Below, piece after piece: positions 63,447 through 64,000 of a stretch of DNA of 64,000 nucleotides. Each line of letters begins with the position of its first letter. Position 1 is the stretch's first letter. The translations under genes and the position numbers were made by a program. Under the pieces are notes generated by a model. It made no database searches, had not been told where the DNA came from, and saw nothing but the letters and a program-made list of their open reading frames with translations. This stretch comes from Roseovarius sp. (GTDB lineage Bacteria; Pseudomonadota; Alphaproteobacteria; Rhodobacterales; Rhodobacteraceae). The DNA is taken from contig NZ_JAUCYU010000004.1 of NCBI RefSeq assembly GCF_030373445.1, positions 186,001 through 250,000 on the forward strand, read 5' to 3'.

Positions 63447-64000
63447 TCCCATGGCTCTACGCGGGACTCGGGTTGCTCATCCTGCTGCTGGCGGGCGACG
63501 CGCTGGTGAAGGGCGCGGTGAACCTCAGCCTGCGGGTGGGCATACCGGCGCTGATCGTCAGCCTGACGATCGTCGCCTTCGGCACCTCCGCGCCGGAGCT
63601 GCTGATCTCGCTCAACGCGGTGCTCGATGACAAGCCGGGCCTCGCGCTGGGCAACGTGGTGGGTTCCAACACCGCCAACATCCTGCTGGTGCTGGGGGTG
63701 CCCGCGCTGATCTCGGGCCTGCACACCAGCCAGTGCGAGACCCGCAAGACCTACCTGTTCATGATCGGCGGCTCGGTCGTCTTCATCGGCCTCGCCTTCC
63801 GTGGCACCTTCGACATGCTGGCCGGTGCCGTGCTCCTCGCGATGCTGGGCTACGTGCTGGCCGACGCCTTCCGCGACGCCCGCAACCACCGCCGGGCCTG
63901 CGCGGCCGCAGCACTCGACCCCGATGACGAGGAAGAGGTCGAGGGCGCCGATCCGGATATGCCGTGGTGGCAGATCTTCGTCTTCCTCGTGCTGGGCCTT
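63443..64000 (+). CDS. Calcium/sodium antiporter, CaCA family (5' part)
   Basis: The first 186 residues of a YrbG-type CaCA antiporter; the gene continues beyond the window. The first alpha repeat has GDALVKGAVNLSLRVGIPAL and IVAFGTSAPELLISLNAVLD, with GNVVGSNTANILLVLGVPAL, the ion-binding signature. The acidic loop (LDPDDEEEVEGADPDMP) separates the two repeats. The ATG at 63443 overlaps the stop of the small gene before it (ATGA). Confidence 0.93.
   Translation, partial: MIPWLYAGLGLLILLLAGDALVKGAVNLSLRVGIPALIVSLTIVAFGTSAPELLISLNAVLDDKPGLALGNVVGSNTANILLVLGVPALISGLHTSQCETRKTYLFMIGGSVVFIGLAFRGTFDMLAGAVLLAMLGYVLADAFRDARNHRRACAAAALDPDDEEEVEGADPDMPWWQIFVFLVLGL

Overview
The window looks like chromosomal DNA of an alphaproteobacterium of the family Rhodobacteraceae (roseobacter type). 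It is GC-rich, has genes on both strands at high density, and carries lineage-typical content: a heterotetrameric sarcosine oxidase locus flanked by two GlxA/AraC-type regulators, a taurine-pyruvate-type aminotransferase, an MbfA-like ferritin/VIT1 iron exporter with an Irr-type iron box, an RTX protein, a TIGR02300 acidic protein, hflK-hflC-DUF2065-degP, and many DMT, LysE, MFS and AEC transporters. Species cannot be named from this. No rRNA, CRISPR array, insertion sequence, integrase or complete prophage was found. One tRNA (Ala, GGC anticodon) is present.

Layout. 0-6.7 kb: start of the aminotransferase, small secreted proteins, an Lrp/AsnC regulator divergent from a LysE exporter, a racemase-like/methyltransferase pair, a DMT exporter, accA and a VOC protein. 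6.7-7.4 kb: the only long stretch without a gene, ending at tRNA-Ala. 7.5-15.2 kb: TIGR02300 protein, YgjP-type metalloprotease, GntR regulator, a TetR regulator divergent from two membrane-protein genes with two palindromic operators, an MFS transporter, an XRE-type regulator, smpB and glmM. 15.2-20.2 kb: a 998-residue RTX protein and a three-gene cassette that looks like an orphan phage fibre/spike unit. 20.3-24.2 kb: hydantoinase/oxoprolinase pair. 24.3-36.7 kb: mbfA, cupin, DUF4287, AEC transporter, iodotyrosine-deiodinase-like nitroreductase, fghA, sthA, a YaiI-like protein, a DMT/HAD/ornithine-cyclodeaminase-like/hydrolase run, an MFS transporter and zapE. 36.8-46.1 kb: a class I glutamine amidotransferase, the sarcosine oxidase locus soxBDAG with its regulators, a HAD phosphatase and DUF2267. 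46.2-57.9 kb: an 800-residue very acidic protein, thiamine diphosphokinase, a NodZ-like glycosyltransferase, sdaA-GST, a 38-residue membrane microprotein, rpiA, gor and hflKC-DUF2065. 58-64 kb: DegP-type protease, SGNH lipoprotein, an ABC-2 exporter pair, an S49 protease, a small zinc-ribbon-like membrane protein and the start of a CaCA-family antiporter.

How genes work together. Glutathione chemistry recurs (fghA, gor, GST). soxBDAG should oxidise sarcosine from glycine betaine or creatine breakdown, and sdaA can take the serine formed from the resulting glycine and C1 units. hflKC and degP form a membrane/periplasm protein quality-control block.

Most of the window is housekeeping or known accessory metabolism. 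I did not find a convincing new multi-gene system. The least explained signals are a dispersed intergenic motif placed just behind stop codons (five copies), the orphan fibre-like cassette, the TetR-controlled membrane pair, the low-GC stretch on the 3' side of tRNA-Ala, and two proteins with very long acidic low-complexity regions.
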